From: Sacculina carcini
Lineage: Eukaryota > Arthropoda > Thecostraca > Sacculinidae
Assembly (NCBI GenBank): GCA_916048095.2
Contig: CAJZIA020000003.1
Coordinates: 1-64,000, forward strand
Direction of reading: 5' to 3'
Length of the DNA stretch: 64,000 nucleotides
The stretch's first letter is position 1. Each line of letters begins with the position of its first letter. The translations under genes and the position numbers were made by a program. Shown here piece after piece: positions 21,214-33,007 of the stretch. The notes under the pieces were generated by a model. It worked only from the letters and a program-made list of their open reading frames with translations, had not been told where the DNA came from and did not search any database.

Positions 21214-22328
21214 ATTTTCTTTATTTTCTTTATTTTCTTTATTTTCTTTATTTTCTTTTTCTTTATTTTCTTTATTTTCTTTATTTTCTTTATTTTCTTT
21301 ATTTTCTTTATTTTCTTTATTTTCTTTATTTTCTTTATTTTCTTTATTTTCTTTATTTTCTTTATTTTCTTTATTTTCTTTATTTTCTTTATTTTCTTTA
21401 TTTTCTTTATTTTCTTTATTTTCTTTATTTTCTTTATTTTCTTTATTTTCTTTATTTTCTTTCTTTTCTTTCTTTTCTTTCTTTTCTTTCTTTTCTTTCT
21501 TTTCTTTCTTTTCTTTATTTTCTTTATTTTCTTTATTTTCTTTATTTTCTTTATTTTCTTTATTTTCTTTATTTTCTTTATTTTCTTTATTTTCTTTATT
21601 TTCTTTATTTTCTTTATTTTCTTTATTTTCTTTATTTTCTTTATTTTCTTTATTTTCTTTATTTTCTTTATTTTCTTTATTTTCTTTATTTTCTTTATTT
21701 TCTTTATTTTCTTTATTTTCTTTATTTTCTTTATTTTCTTTTTTTTCTTTTTTTTCTTTTTTTTTCTTTATTTTCTTTATTTTCTTTATTTTCTTTATTT
21801 TCTTTATTTTCTTTATTTTCTTTATTTTCTTTATTTTCTTTATTTTCTTTATTTTCTTTATTTTCTTTATTTTCTTTATTTTCTTTATTTTCTTTATTTT
21901 CTTTATTTTCTTTATTTTCTTTATCTTCTTTATCTTCTTTATCTTCTTTATTTTCTTTATTTTCTTTATTTTCTTTATTTTCTTTATTTTCTTTATTTTC
22001 TTTATTTTCTTTATTTTCTTTATTTTTTTTATTTTCTTTATTTTTTTTTTTTATTTTTTTTTTTTTTTTTTCTTTATTTTCTTTATTTTATTTATTTTCT
22101 TTATTTTATTTATTTTATTTATTTTATTTATTTTATTTATTTTCTTCATTTTATTTATTTTATTTATTTTATTTATTTTATTTATTTTATTTATTTTATT
22201 TATTTTATTTATTTTATTTATTTTATTTATTTTATTTATTTTATTTATTTTATTTATTTTATTTATTTTATTTATTTTATTTATTTTATTTATTTTATTT
22301 ATTTTATTTATTTTATTTATTTTATTTA
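21214..22328. repeat. T14: 9-mer tract with T-rich runs
   Basis: Partner of T7. TTTTTC unit near 21256, six TTTCTTTTC (about 21462-21515), three T-rich units near 21740-21766, three TTTATCTTC units near 21922-21948 (T7 has two). T runs of 12 and 18 (22041-22052, 22054-22071) are split by an A where T7 has 40 T. Confidence 0.94.
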
Positions 22329-22387
22329 ATTCATCCAATTTATTTCGATTATTTGTGTGTAGAGTTTAGTGTTGAGTGAAGAAAGTT

Positions 22388-22459
22388 ATTACCTGGCTGG
22401 GATTCGAACCGAGGTCCTCGGGGTTCGAGCAGAGTCTTACGCGGTTCGGCCATTGTAGA
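22388..22459 (-). mobile_element. tRNA-like Pol III head, copy in S15
   Basis: B box 22400-22410, A box 22442-22452, minus strand. Confidence 0.57.
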
Positions 22460-22975
22460 TGTTCAAGAGAGATGGTTTATATGTGGTATATATAGTGCGC
22501 AAGCACGAGTGTACAATTAATATATAGAATTGTGAGATAATTGTGGCGCACATGATACAATTGTGGCGCACGTATTAGATATATTAATGTTTATTATATT
22601 TGGTTTTGCTAACTAAATTAATTTAGAGTTGTGAGACAAATGCACATGATACAATTGTGGCGCGCGTATTTGGTATATTAATGTTTATTATATTATGTTA
22701 TGCTAATTAAATAAATTTAGAGAATTGTGAAACACTTGTGACGCACATGATACAATTGTGGCGCGCGTATTAGGTATGTTAATGTTTTTTAAATTAGTTT
22801 GAGAATTAAATTAATTCATAGAATTGTGAGACACTTGTGGCGCACATGATATAATTGTGGCGCACGTATTTCGTATATTAATGTTTATTATATTAGGTTA
22901 TGATAATTAGTTGTGTTAAAACAAGTTGATTTAAAAATATAATGAAATTAATTTGAAAAATATTTATCAAGTGTG

Positions 22976-23265
22976 TTTAAACGGGTGAATAGACGGTGGA
23001 TGGTAGAAGATGTCTGGATGGTAGAAGATGTCTATAACAATGATTTGTTCAAACTGCGCATGCGCAGACGTCAGCGCGGTATCACGTACGCGGTGCGTGA
23101 TTGTGCGCCATCCAAGGTTACCTTGAGATGGCGCCAGACTGGCGGGGAATGTGTTTGATGTACTGCGCATGCGCAGACGTCAGCGCGGTATCATGGTGTG
23201 TGCATTGCATCAGCCAAGGTGACCTTGAATGCAGTGCTGAGTCAGCACTGCTGACGTCATCTATA
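22976..23265. promoter_or_regulatory. GC module in S15 (with 18-bp doubling)
   Basis: Late form plus the doubling at 22997-23032, giving 290 bp. NRF1-type palindromes at 23055-23066 and 23164-23175, CRE 23252-23259. Confidence 0.47.
22997..23032. repeat. 18-bp tandem duplication
   Basis: The block from TGGATGG to GATGTC occurs twice (22997-23014, 23015-23032); all other GC modules have it once. Confidence 0.93.
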
Positions 23266-23972
23266 TTTTCTTTATTTTCTTTATTTTCTTTATTTTCTTT
23301 ATTTTCTTTATTTTCTTTATTTTCTTTATTTTCTTTATTTTCTTTATTTTCTTTATTTTCTTTATTTTCTTTATTTTCTTTATTTTCTTTATTTTCTTTA
23401 TTTTCTTTATTTTCTTTATTTTCTTTATTTTCTTTATTTTCTTTATTTTCTTTATTTTCTTTATTTTCTTTATTTTCTTTATTTTCTTTATTTTTTTATT
23501 TTCTTTATTTTCTTTATTTTCTTTATTTTCTTTATTTTCTTTATTTTCTTTATTTTCTTTATTTTCTTTATTTTCTTTATTTTCTTTATTTTCTTTATTT
23601 TCTTTATTTTCTTTATTTTCTTTATTTTCTTTATTTTCTTTATTTTCTTTATTTTCTTTATTTTCTTTATTTTCTTTATTTTCTTTATTTTCTTTATTTT
23701 CTTTATTTTCTTTATTTTCTTTATTTTCTTTATTTTCTTTATTTTCTTTATTTTCTTTATTTTCTTTATTTTCTTTATTTTCTTTTTCTTTATTTTCTTT
23801 ATTTTCTTTATTTTCTTTATTTTCTTTATTTTCTTTATTTTCTTTATTTTCTTTATTTTCTTTATTTTCTTTATTTTCTTTATTTTCTTTATTTTCTTTA
23901 TTTTCTTTATTTTCTTTATTTTCTTTATTTTCTTTATTTTCTTTATTTTCTTTATTTTATTTATTTTATTTA
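23266..23972. repeat. T15: 9-mer tract, class C-side type
   Basis: Nearly pure TTTATTTTC with two phase shifts: a T-rich unit near 23490 and a TTTTTC unit near 23781. This pair of marks recurs in T19, T24, T34, T40 and T42, all just before class C spacers. Confidence 0.94.
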
Positions 23973-24594
23973 ATTCATCCAATTTATTTCGATTATTTGT
24001 GTGTAGAGTTTAGTATAGTATAGAGTTTAGTTTATTATATTATGTTATGCTAATTAAATAAATTTAGAGAATTGTGAAACACTTGTGACGCACATGATAC
24101 AATTGTGGCGCGCGTATTAAGTATATTAATGTTTTTTAAATTAGTTTGAGAATTAAATTAGTTCATAGAATTGTGAGACACTTGTGGCGCACATGATACA
24201 ATTGTGGCGCACGTATTTCGTATATTAATGTTTATTATATTAGGTTATGATAATTAGTTGTGTTAAAACAAGTTGATTAAAAAATATAATGAAATTAATT
24301 TGAAAAATATTTATCAAGTGTGTTTAAACGGGTGAATAGACGGTGGATGGTAGAAGATGTCTATAACAATGATTTGTTCAAACTGCGCATGCGCAGACGT
24401 CAGCGCGGTATCACGTACGCGGTGCGTGATTGTGCACCATCCAAGGTTACCTTGAGATGGCGCCAGACTGGCGGGGAATGTGTTTGATGTACTGCGCATG
24501 CGCAGACGTCAGCGCGGTATCATGGTGTGTGCATTGCATCAGCCAAGGTGACCTTGAATGCAGTGCTGAGTCAGCACTGCTGACGTCATCTATA
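23973..24594. repeat. S16 spacer, class C
   Basis: 622 bp. After the left arm, 313 bp of class A (tRNA-like element, hairpin, sub-repeats 1-2) are replaced by 16 bp of filler at 24015-24030. The filler repeats TAGAGTTTAG from 24004-24013. Sub-repeats 3-4 and the GC module follow. Class C markers: ATTAAGTATATTAATG, TTAGTTCATAG, and GCACC for GCGCC in the GC module. Confidence 0.92.
24323..24594. promoter_or_regulatory. GC module in S16
   Basis: Late form, 272 bp. NRF1-type palindromes at 24384-24395 and 24493-24504, CRE 24581-24588. Confidence 0.47.
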
Positions 24595-25251
24595 TTTTCT
24601 TTATTTTCTTTATTTTCTTTATTTTCTTTATTTTCTTTATTTTCTTTATTTTCTTTATTTTCTTTATTTTCTTTATTTTCTTTATTTTCTTTATTTTCTT
24701 TATTTTCTTTATTTTCTTTATTTTCTTTATTTTCTTTATTTTCTTTATTTTCTTTATTTTCTTTATTTTCTTTATTTTCTTTATTTTCTTTATTTTCTTT
24801 ATTTTCTTTATTTTCTTTATTTTCTTTATTTTCTTTATTTTCTTTATTTTCTTTATTTTCTTTATTTTCTTTATTTTCTTTATTTTCTTTATTTTCTTTA
24901 TTTTCTTTATTTTCTTTATTTTCCTTATTTTCTTTATTTTCTTTATTTTCTTTATTTTCTTTATTTTCTTTATTTTCTTTATTTTCTTTATTTTCTTTAT
25001 TTTCTTTATTTTCTTTATTTTCTTTATTTTCTTTATTTTCTTTATTTTCTTTATTTTCTTTATTTTCTTTATTTTCTTTATTTTCTTTATTTTCTTTATT
25101 TTCTTTATTTTCTTTATTTTCTTTATTTTCTTTATTTTCTTTATTTTCTTTATTTTCTATATTTTCTTTATTTTCTTTATTTTCTTTATTTTCTTTATTT
25201 TCTTTATTTTCTTTATTTTCTTTATTTTCTTTATTTTATTTATTTTATTTA
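24595..25251. repeat. T16: nearly pure 9-mer tract
   Basis: About 73 copies. Only a TTCCTTATT change near 24921 and one TATATTTTC near 25157 before the TTTATTTTA end. Confidence 0.94.
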
Positions 25252-25764
25252 ATTCATCCAATTTATTTCGATTATTTGTGTGTAGAGTTTAGTATAGTAT
25301 AGAGTTTAGTTTATTATATTATGTTATGCTAATTAAATAAATTTAGAGAATTGTGAAACACTTGTGACGCACATGATACAATTGTGGCGCGCGTATTAAG
25401 TATATTAATGTTTTTTAAATTAGTTTGAGAATTAAATTAGTTCATAGAATTGTGAGACACTTGTGGCGCACATGATACAATTGTGGCGCACGTATTTCGT
25501 ATATTAATGTTTATTATATTAGGTTATGATAATTAGTTGTGTTAAAACAAGTTGATTAAAAAATATAATGAAATTAATTTGAAAAATATTTATCAAGTGT
25601 GTTTAAACGGGTGAATAGACGGTGGATGGTAGAAGATGTCTATAACAATGATTTGTTCAAACTGCGCATGCGCAGACGTCAGCGCGGTATCATGGTGTGT
25701 GCATTGCATCAGCCAAGGTGACCTTGAATGCAGTGCTGAGTCAGCACTGCTGACGTCATCTATA
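25252..25764. repeat. S17 spacer, class C with 109-bp deletion
   Basis: 513 bp. Same as S16 on the left, but the GC module has only one copy of the 31-bp direct repeat (25662-25692). The missing 109 bp equal the step between the two repeats in other copies. Confidence 0.93.
25602..25764. promoter_or_regulatory. GC module in S17, shortened
   Basis: 163 bp. A single NRF1-type palindrome (25663-25674); Maf/AP-1 and CRE sites are kept. The central palindrome region is gone. Confidence 0.47.
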
Positions 25765-26664
25765 TTTTCTTTATTTTCTTTATTTTCTTTATTTTCTTTA
25801 TTTTCTTTATTTTCTTTATTTTCTTTATTTTCTTTATTTTCTTTATTTTCTTTATTTTCTTTATTTTCTTTATTTTCTTTATTTTCTTTATTTTCTTTAT
25901 TTTCTTTATTTTCTTTATTTTCTTTATTTTCTTTATTTTCTTTATTTTCTTTATTTTCTTTATTTTCTTTATTTTCTTTATTTTCTTTATTTTCTTTATT
26001 TTCTTTATTTTCTTTATTTTCTTTATTTTCTTTATTTTCTTTATTTTCTTTATTTTCTTTATTTTCTTTATTTTCTTTATTTTCTTTATTTTCTTTATTT
26101 TCTTTATTTTCTTTATTTTCTTTATTTTCTTTATTTTCTTTATTTTCTTTATTTTCTTTATTTTCTTTATTTTCTTTATTTTCTTTATTTTCTTTATTTT
26201 CTTTATTTTCTTTATTTTCTTTATTTTCTTTATTTTCTTTATTTTCTTTATTTTCTTTATTTTCTTTATTTTCTTTATTTTCTATATTTTCTTTATTTTC
26301 TTTATTTTCTTTATTTTCTTTATTTTCTTTATTTTCTTTATTTTCTTTATTTTCTTTATTTTCTTTATTTTATTTATTTTATTTATTTTATTTATTTTAT
26401 TTATTTTCTTTATTTTCTTTATTTTCTTTATTTTCTTTATTTTCTTTATTTTCTTTATTTTCTTTATTTTCTTTATTTTCTTTATTTTCTTTATTTTCTT
26501 TATTTTCTTTATTTTCTTTATTTTCTTTATTTTCTTTATTTTCTTTATTTTCTTTATTTTCTTTATTTTCTTTATTTTCTTTATTTTCTTTATTTTCTTT
26601 ATCTTCTTTATTTTCTTTATTTTCTTTATTTTCTTTATTTTCTTTATTTTATTTATTTTATTTT
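25765..26664. repeat. T17: 9-mer tract
   Basis: TATATTTTC near 26281, four TTTATTTTA units near 26370-26403, TTTATCTTC near 26602. The same order is seen in T21. Confidence 0.94.
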
Positions 26665-27121
26665 ATTCATCCAATTTATTTCGATTATTTGTGTGTAGAG
26701 TTTAGTGTTGAGTGAAGAAAGTTATTACCTGGCTGGGATTCGAACCGAGGTCCTCGGGGTTCGAGCAGAGTCTTACGCGGTTCGGCCATTGTAGATGTTC
26801 AAGAGAGATGGTTTATATGTGGTATATATAGTGCGCAAGCACTATTGTACAATTAATATATAGAATTGTGAGATACTTGTGGCGCACATGATACAATTGT
26901 GGCGCACGTATTAGATATATTAATGTTTATTATATTTGGTTATGCTAACTAAATTAATTTAGAGTTGTGAGACAAATGCACATGATACAATTGTGGCGCG
27001 CGTATTTGGTATATTAATGTTTATTATATTATGTTATGCTAATTAAATAAATTTAGAGAATTGTGAAACACTTGTGACGCACATGATACAATTGTGGCGC
27101 GCGTATTAGGTATATTAAGTT
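26665..27121. repeat. S18 spacer, class B
   Basis: 457 bp, TAT-type hairpin at 26828-26845. Confidence 0.92.
26724..26795 (-). mobile_element. tRNA-like Pol III head, copy in S18
   Basis: B box 26736-26746, A box 26778-26788, minus strand. Confidence 0.57.
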
Positions 27122-27542
27122 ATTTTCTTTATTTTCTTTATTTTCTTTATTTTCTTTTTCTTTATTTTCTTTATTTTCTTTATTTTCTTTATTTTCTTTA
27201 TTTTCTTTATTTTCTTTATTTTCTTTATTTTCTTTATTTTCTTTATTTTCTTTATTTTCTTTATTTTCTTTATTTTCTTTATTTTCTTTATTTTCTTTAT
27301 TTTCTTTATTTTCTTTATTTTCTTTATTTTCTTTATTTTCTTTATTTTATTCATTTTATTCATTTTATTTATTTTCTTTATTTTATTTATTTTCTTTATT
27401 TTCTTTATTTTCTTTATTTTCTTTATTTTCTTTATTTTCTTTATTTTCTTTATTTTCTTTATTTTCTTTATTTTCTTTATTTTCTTTATTTTCTTTATTT
27501 TCTTTATTTTCTTTATTTTCTTTATTTTATTTATTTTATTTT
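27122..27542. repeat. T18: short 9-mer tract
   Basis: TTTTTC unit near 27155 and TTCATTTTA pair near 27350-27365. Its right junction leads into the CAATTCATTTCG variant of the spacer. Confidence 0.94.
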
Positions 27543-27999
27543 ATTCATCCAATTCATTTCGATTATTTGTGTGTAGAGTTTAGTGTTGAGTGAAGAAAGT
27601 TATTACCTGGCTGGGATTCGAACCGAGGTCCTCGGGGTTCGAGCAGAGTCTTACGCGGTTCGGCCATTGTAGATGTTCAAGAGAGATGGTTTATATGTGG
27701 TATATATAGTGCGCAAGCACTATTGTACAATTAATATATAGAATTGTGAGATACTTGTGGCGCACATGATACAATTGTGGCGCACGTATTAGATATATTA
27801 ATGTTTATTATATTTGGTTATGCTAACTAAATTAATTTAGAGTTGTGAGACAAATGCACATGATACAATTGTGGCGCGCGTATTTGGTATATTAATGTTT
27901 ATTATATTATGTTATGCTAATTAAATAAATTTAGAGAATTGTGAAACACTTGTGACGCACATGATACAATTGTGGCGCGCGTATTAGGTATATTAAGTT
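27543..27999. repeat. S19 spacer, class B, CAATTCATT variant
   Basis: 457 bp. The left arm reads CAATTCATTTCG where most spacers read CAATTTATTTCG; S24, S27 and S31 share it. Confidence 0.92.
27602..27673 (-). mobile_element. tRNA-like Pol III head, copy in S19
   Basis: B box 27614-27624, A box 27656-27666, minus strand. Confidence 0.57.
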
Positions 28000-28806
28000 A
28001 TTTTCTTTATTTTCTTTATTTTCTTTATTTTCTTTATTTTCTTTATTTTCTTTATTTTCTTTATTTTCTTTATTTTCTTTATTTTCTTTATTTTCTTTAT
28101 TTTCTTTATTTTCTTTATTTTCTTTATTTTCTTTATTTTCTTTATTTTCTTTATTTTCTTTATTTTCTTTATTTTCTTTATTTTCTTTATTTTCTTTATT
28201 TTCTTTATTTTCTTTATTTTCTTTATTTTCTTTATTTTCTTTATTTTCTTTATTTTCTTTATTTTCTTTATTTTCTTTATTTTCTTTATTTTCTTTATTT
28301 TCTTTATTTTCTTTATTTTTTTATTTTCTTTATTTTCTTTATTTTCTTTATTTTCTTTATTTTCTTTATTTTCTTTATTTTCTTTATTTTCTTTATTTTC
28401 TTTATTTTCTTTATTTTCTTTATTTTCTTTATTTTCTTTATTTTCTTTATTTTCTTTATTTTCTTTATTTTCTTTATTTTCTTTATTTTCTTTATTTTCT
28501 TTATTTTCTTTATTTTCTTTATTTTCTTTATTTTCTTTATTTTCTTTATTTTCTTTATTTTCTTTATTTTCTTTATTTTCTTTATTTTCTTTATTTTCTT
28601 TATTTTCTTTTTCTTTATTTTCTTTATTTTCTTTATTTTCTTTATTTTCTTTATTTTCTTTATTTTCTTTATTTTCTTTATTTTCTTTATTTTCTTTATT
28701 TTCTTTATTTTCTTTATTTTCTTTATTTTCTTTATTTTCTTTATTTTCTTTATTTTCTTTATTTTCTTTATTTTCTTTATTTTCTTTATTTTATTTATTT
28801 TATTTA
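28000..28806. repeat. T19: 9-mer tract, class C-side type
   Basis: Pure TTTATTTTC apart from the T-rich shift near 28316 and the TTTTTC unit near 28608. Confidence 0.94.
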
Positions 28807-29428
28807 ATTCATCCAATTTATTTCGATTATTTGTGTGTAGAGTTTAGTATAGTATAGAGTTTAGTTTATTATATTATGTTATGCTAATTAAATAAATTTA
28901 GAGAATTGTGAAACACTTGTGACGCACATGATACAATTGTGGCGCGCGTATTAAGTATATTAATGTTTTTTAAATTAGTTTGAGAATTAAATTAGTTCAT
29001 AGAATTGTGAGACACTTGTGGCGCACATGATACAATTGTGGCGCACGTATTTCGTATATTAATGTTTATTATATTAGGTTATGATAATTAGTTGTGTTAA
29101 AACAAGTTGATTAAAAAATATAATGAAATTAATTTGAAAAATATTTATCAAGTGTGTTTAAACGGGTGAATAGACGGTGGATGGTAGAAGATGTCTATAA
29201 CAATGATTTGTTCAAACTGCGCATGCGCAGACGTCAGCGCGGTATCACGTACGCGGTGCGTGATTGTGCACCATCCAAGGTTACCTTGAGATGGCGCCAG
29301 ACTGGCGGGGAATGTGTTTGATGTACTGCGCATGCGCAGACGTCAGCGCGGTATCATGGTGTGTGCATTGCATCAGCCAAGGTGACCTTGAATGCAGTGC
29401 TGAGTCAGCACTGCTGACGTCATCTATA
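28807..29428. repeat. S20 spacer, class C
   Basis: 622 bp, filler scar at 28849-28864. Confidence 0.92.
29157..29428. promoter_or_regulatory. GC module in S20
   Basis: NRF1-type palindromes at 29218-29229 and 29327-29338, CRE 29415-29422; GCACC class C marker. Confidence 0.47.
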
Positions 29429-30022
29429 TTTTCTTTATTTTCTTTATTTTCTTTATTTTCTTTATTTTCTTTATTTTCTTTATTTTCTTTATTTTCTTTA
29501 TTTTCTTTATTTTCTTTATTTTCTTTATTTTCTTTATTTTCTTTATTTTCTTTATTTTCTTTATTTTCTTTATTTTCTTTATTTTCTTTATTTTCTTTAT
29601 TTTCTTTATTTTCTTTATTTTCTTTATTTTCTTTATTTTCTTTATTTTCTTTATTTTCTTTCTTTTCTTTATTTTCTTTATTTTCTTTATTTTCTATATT
29701 TTCTTTATTTTCTTTATTTTCTTTATTTTCTTTATTTTCTTTATTTTCTTTATTTTCTTTATTTTCTTTATTTTCTTTATTTTATTTATTTTATTTATTT
29801 TATTTATTTTATTTATTATATTTATTTTCTTTATTTTCTTTATTTTCTTTATTTTCTTTATTTTCTTTATTTTCTTTATTTTCTTTATTTTCTTTATTTT
29901 CTTTATTTTCTTTATTTTCTTTATTTTCTTTATTTTCTTTATTTTCTTTATTTTCTTTATTTTCTTTATTTTCTTTATTTTCTTTATTTTCTTTATTTTC
30001 TTTATTTTATTTATTTTATTTA
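29429..30022. repeat. T20: 9-mer tract
   Basis: TTTCTTTTC near 29660, TATATTTTC near 29694, TTTATTTTA block with TTATATTTA near 29780-29825. Confidence 0.94.
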
Positions 30023-30644
30023 ATTCATCCAATTTATTTCGATTATTTGTGTGTAGAGTTTAGTATAGTATAGAGTTTAGTTTATTATATTATGTTATGC
30101 TAATTAAATAAATTTAGAGAATTGTGAAACACTTGTGACGCACATGATACAATTGTGGCGCGCGTATTAAGTATATTAATGTTTTTTAAATTAGTTTGAG
30201 AATTAAATTAGTTCATAGAATTGTGAGACACTTGTGGCGCACATGATACAATTGTGGCGCACGTATTTCGTATATTAATGTTTATTATATTAGGTTATGA
30301 TAATTAGTTGTGTTAAAACAAGTTGATTAAAAAATATAATGAAATTAATTTGAAAAATATTTATCAAGTGTGTTTAAACGGGTGAATAGACGGTGGATGG
30401 TAGAAGATGTCTATAACAATGATTTGTTCAAACTGCGCATGCGCAGACGTCAGCGCGGTATCACGTACGCGGTGCGTGATTGTGCACCATCCAAGGTTAC
30501 CTTGAGATGGCGCCAGACTGGCGGGGAATGTGTTTGATGTACTGCGCATGCGCAGACGTCAGCGCGGTATCATGGTGTGTGCATTGCATCAGCCAAGGTG
30601 ACCTTGAATGCAGTGCTGAGTCAGCACTGCTGACGTCATCTATA
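30023..30644. repeat. S21 spacer, class C
   Basis: 622 bp, filler scar at 30065-30080. Confidence 0.92.
30373..30644. promoter_or_regulatory. GC module in S21
   Basis: NRF1-type palindromes at 30434-30445 and 30543-30554, CRE 30631-30638. Confidence 0.47.
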
Positions 30645-31517
30645 TTTTCTTTATTTTCTTTATTTTCTTTATTTTCTTTATTTTCTTTATTTTCTTTATT
30701 TTCTTTATTTTCTTTATTTTCTTTATTTTCTTTATTTTCTTTATTTTCTTTATTTTCTTTATTTTCTTTATTTTCTTTATTTTCTTTATTTTCTTTATTT
30801 TCTTTATTTTCTTTATTTTCTTTATTTTCTTTATTTTCTTTATTTTCTTTATTTTCTTTATTTTCTTTATTTTCTTTATTTTCTTTATTTTCTTTATTTT
30901 CTTTATTTTCTTTATTTTCTTTATTTTCTTTATTTTCTTTATTTTCTTTATTTTCTTTATTTTCTTTATTTTCTTTATTTTCTTTATTTTCTTTATTTTC
31001 TTTATTTTCTTTATTTTCTTTATTTTCTTTATTTTCTTTATTTTCTTTATTTTCTTTATTTTCTTTATTTTCTTTATTTTCTTTATTTTCTTTATTTTCT
31101 TTATTTTCTTTATTTTCTTTATTTTCTATATTTTCTTTATTTTCTTTATTTTCTTTATTTTCTTTATTTTCTTTATTTTCTTTATTTTCTTTATTTTCTT
31201 TATTTTCTTTATTTTATTTATTTTATTTATTTTATTTATTTTATTTATTATATTTATTTTCTTTATTTTCTTTATTTTCTTTATTTTCTTTATTTTCTTT
31301 ATTTTTTTTATTTTCTTTATTTTCTTTATTTTCTTTATTTTCTTTATTTTCTTTATTTTCTTTATTTTCTTTATTTTCTTTATTTTCTTTATTTTCTTTA
31401 TTTTCTTTATTTTCTTTATTTTCTTTATTTTCTTTATTTTCTTTATTTTCTTTATCTTCTTTATTTTCTTTATTTTCTTTATTTTCTTTATTTTCTTTAT
31501 TTTATTTATTTTATTTT
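30645..31517. repeat. T21: 9-mer tract
   Basis: TATATTTTC near 31129, TTTATTTTA with TTATATTTA near 31210-31255, a T-rich unit near 31303, TTTATCTTC near 31454. Confidence 0.94.
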
Positions 31518-31974
31518 ATTCATCCAATTTATTTCGATTATTTGTGTGTAGAGTTTAGTGTTGAGTGAAGAAAGTTATTACCTGGCTGGGATTCGAACCG
31601 AGGTCCTCGGGGTTCGAGCAGAGTCTTACGCGGTTCGGCCATTGTAGATGTTCAAGAGAGATGGTTTATATGTGGTATATATAGTGCGCAAGCACTATTG
31701 TACAATTAATATATAGAATTGTGAGATACTTGTGGCGCACATGATACAATTGTGGCGCACGTATTAGATATATTAATGTTTATTATATTTGGTTATGCTA
31801 ACTAAATTAATTTAGAGTTGTGAGACAAATGCACATGATACAATTGTGGCGCGCGTATTTGGTATATTAATGTTTATTATATTATGTTATGCTAATTAAA
31901 TAAATTTAGAGAATTGTGAAACACTTGTGACGCACATGATACAATTGTGGCGCGCGTATTAGGTATATTAAGTT
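31518..31974. repeat. S22 spacer, class B
   Basis: 457 bp, TAT-type hairpin at 31681-31698. Confidence 0.92.
31577..31648 (-). mobile_element. tRNA-like Pol III head, copy in S22
   Basis: B box 31589-31599, A box 31631-31641, minus strand. Confidence 0.57.
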
Positions 31975-33007
31975 ATTTTCTTTATTTTCTTTATTTTCTT
32001 TATTTTCTTTATTTTCTTTTTCTTTATTTTCTTTATTTTCTTTATTTTCTTTATTTTCTTTATTTTCTTTATTTTCTTTATTTTCTTTATTTTCTTTATT
32101 TTCTTTATTTTCTTTATTTTCTTTATTTTCTTTATTTTCTTTATTTTCTTTATTTTCTTTATTTTCTTTATTTTCTTTATTTTCTTTATTTTCTTTATTT
32201 TCTTTATTTTCTTTATTTTCTTTATTTTCTTTATTTTCTTTATTTTCTTTATTTTCTTTATTTTCTTTATTTTCTTTATTTTCTTTATTTTCTTTATTTT
32301 CTTTATTTTCTTTATTTTCTTTATTTTCTTTATTTTCTTTATTTTCTTTATTTTCTTTATTTTCTTTATTTTCTTTATTTTCTTTATTTTCTTTATTTTC
32401 TTTATTTTCTTTATTTTCTTTATTTTCTTTATTTTCTTTATTTTCTTTATTTTCTTTATTTTCTTTATTTTCTTTATTTTCTTTATTTTCTTTATTTTCT
32501 TTATTTTCTTTATTTTCTTTATTTTCTTTATTTTCTTTATTTTCTTTATTTTCTTTATTTTCTTTATTTTCTTTATTTTCTTTATTTTCTTTATTTTCTT
32601 TATTTTCTTTATTTTCTATATTTTCTTTATTTTCTTTATTTTCTTTATTTTCTTTATTTTCTTTATTTTCTTTATTTTCTTTATTTTCTTTATTTTCTTT
32701 ATTTTATTTATTTTATTTATTTTATTTATTTTATTTATTATATTTATTTTCTTTATTTTCTTTATTTTCTTTATTTTCTTTATTTTCTTTATTTTCTTTA
32801 TTTTCTTTATTTTCTTTATTTTCTTTATTTTCTTTATTTTCTTTATTTTCTTTATTTTCTTTATTTTCTTTATTTTCTTTATTTTCTTTATTTTCTTTAT
32901 TTTCTTTATTTTCTTTATTTTCTTTATTTTCTTTATTTTCTTTATCTTCTTTATTTTCTTTATTTTCTTTATTTTCTTTATTTTCTTTATTTTATTTATT
33001 TTATTTT
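31975..33007. repeat. T22: long 9-mer tract
   Basis: TTTTTC unit near 32016 then a pure run to about 32610, TATATTTTC near 32616, TTTATTTTA with TTATATTTA near 32700-32745, TTTATCTTC near 32943. The right half matches T21, the left end matches T4 or T23: a likely recombinant. Confidence 0.94.

Larger units (their letters stand above)
12731..22328. repeat. 9.6-kb higher-order repeat, copy 2 (S8 to T14)
   Basis: Same class order and same tract landmarks as 3119-12730. The period is 9612 bp from S1 to S8 and 9598 bp from S8 to S15. S15 starts a third block, but the pattern then changes to class C units. Confidence 0.9.
22329..23265. repeat. S15 spacer, class A, late-form GC module
   Basis: 937 bp. 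GAG variant on the left, but the right half has the late markers: GGTATGTTAATG in sub-repeat 3-4 and CATCAGCCAAGG before the ERR-like site (4 bp shorter than early form). An 18-bp tandem doubling lies at 22997-23032. First unit of the late subfamily. Confidence 0.92.
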
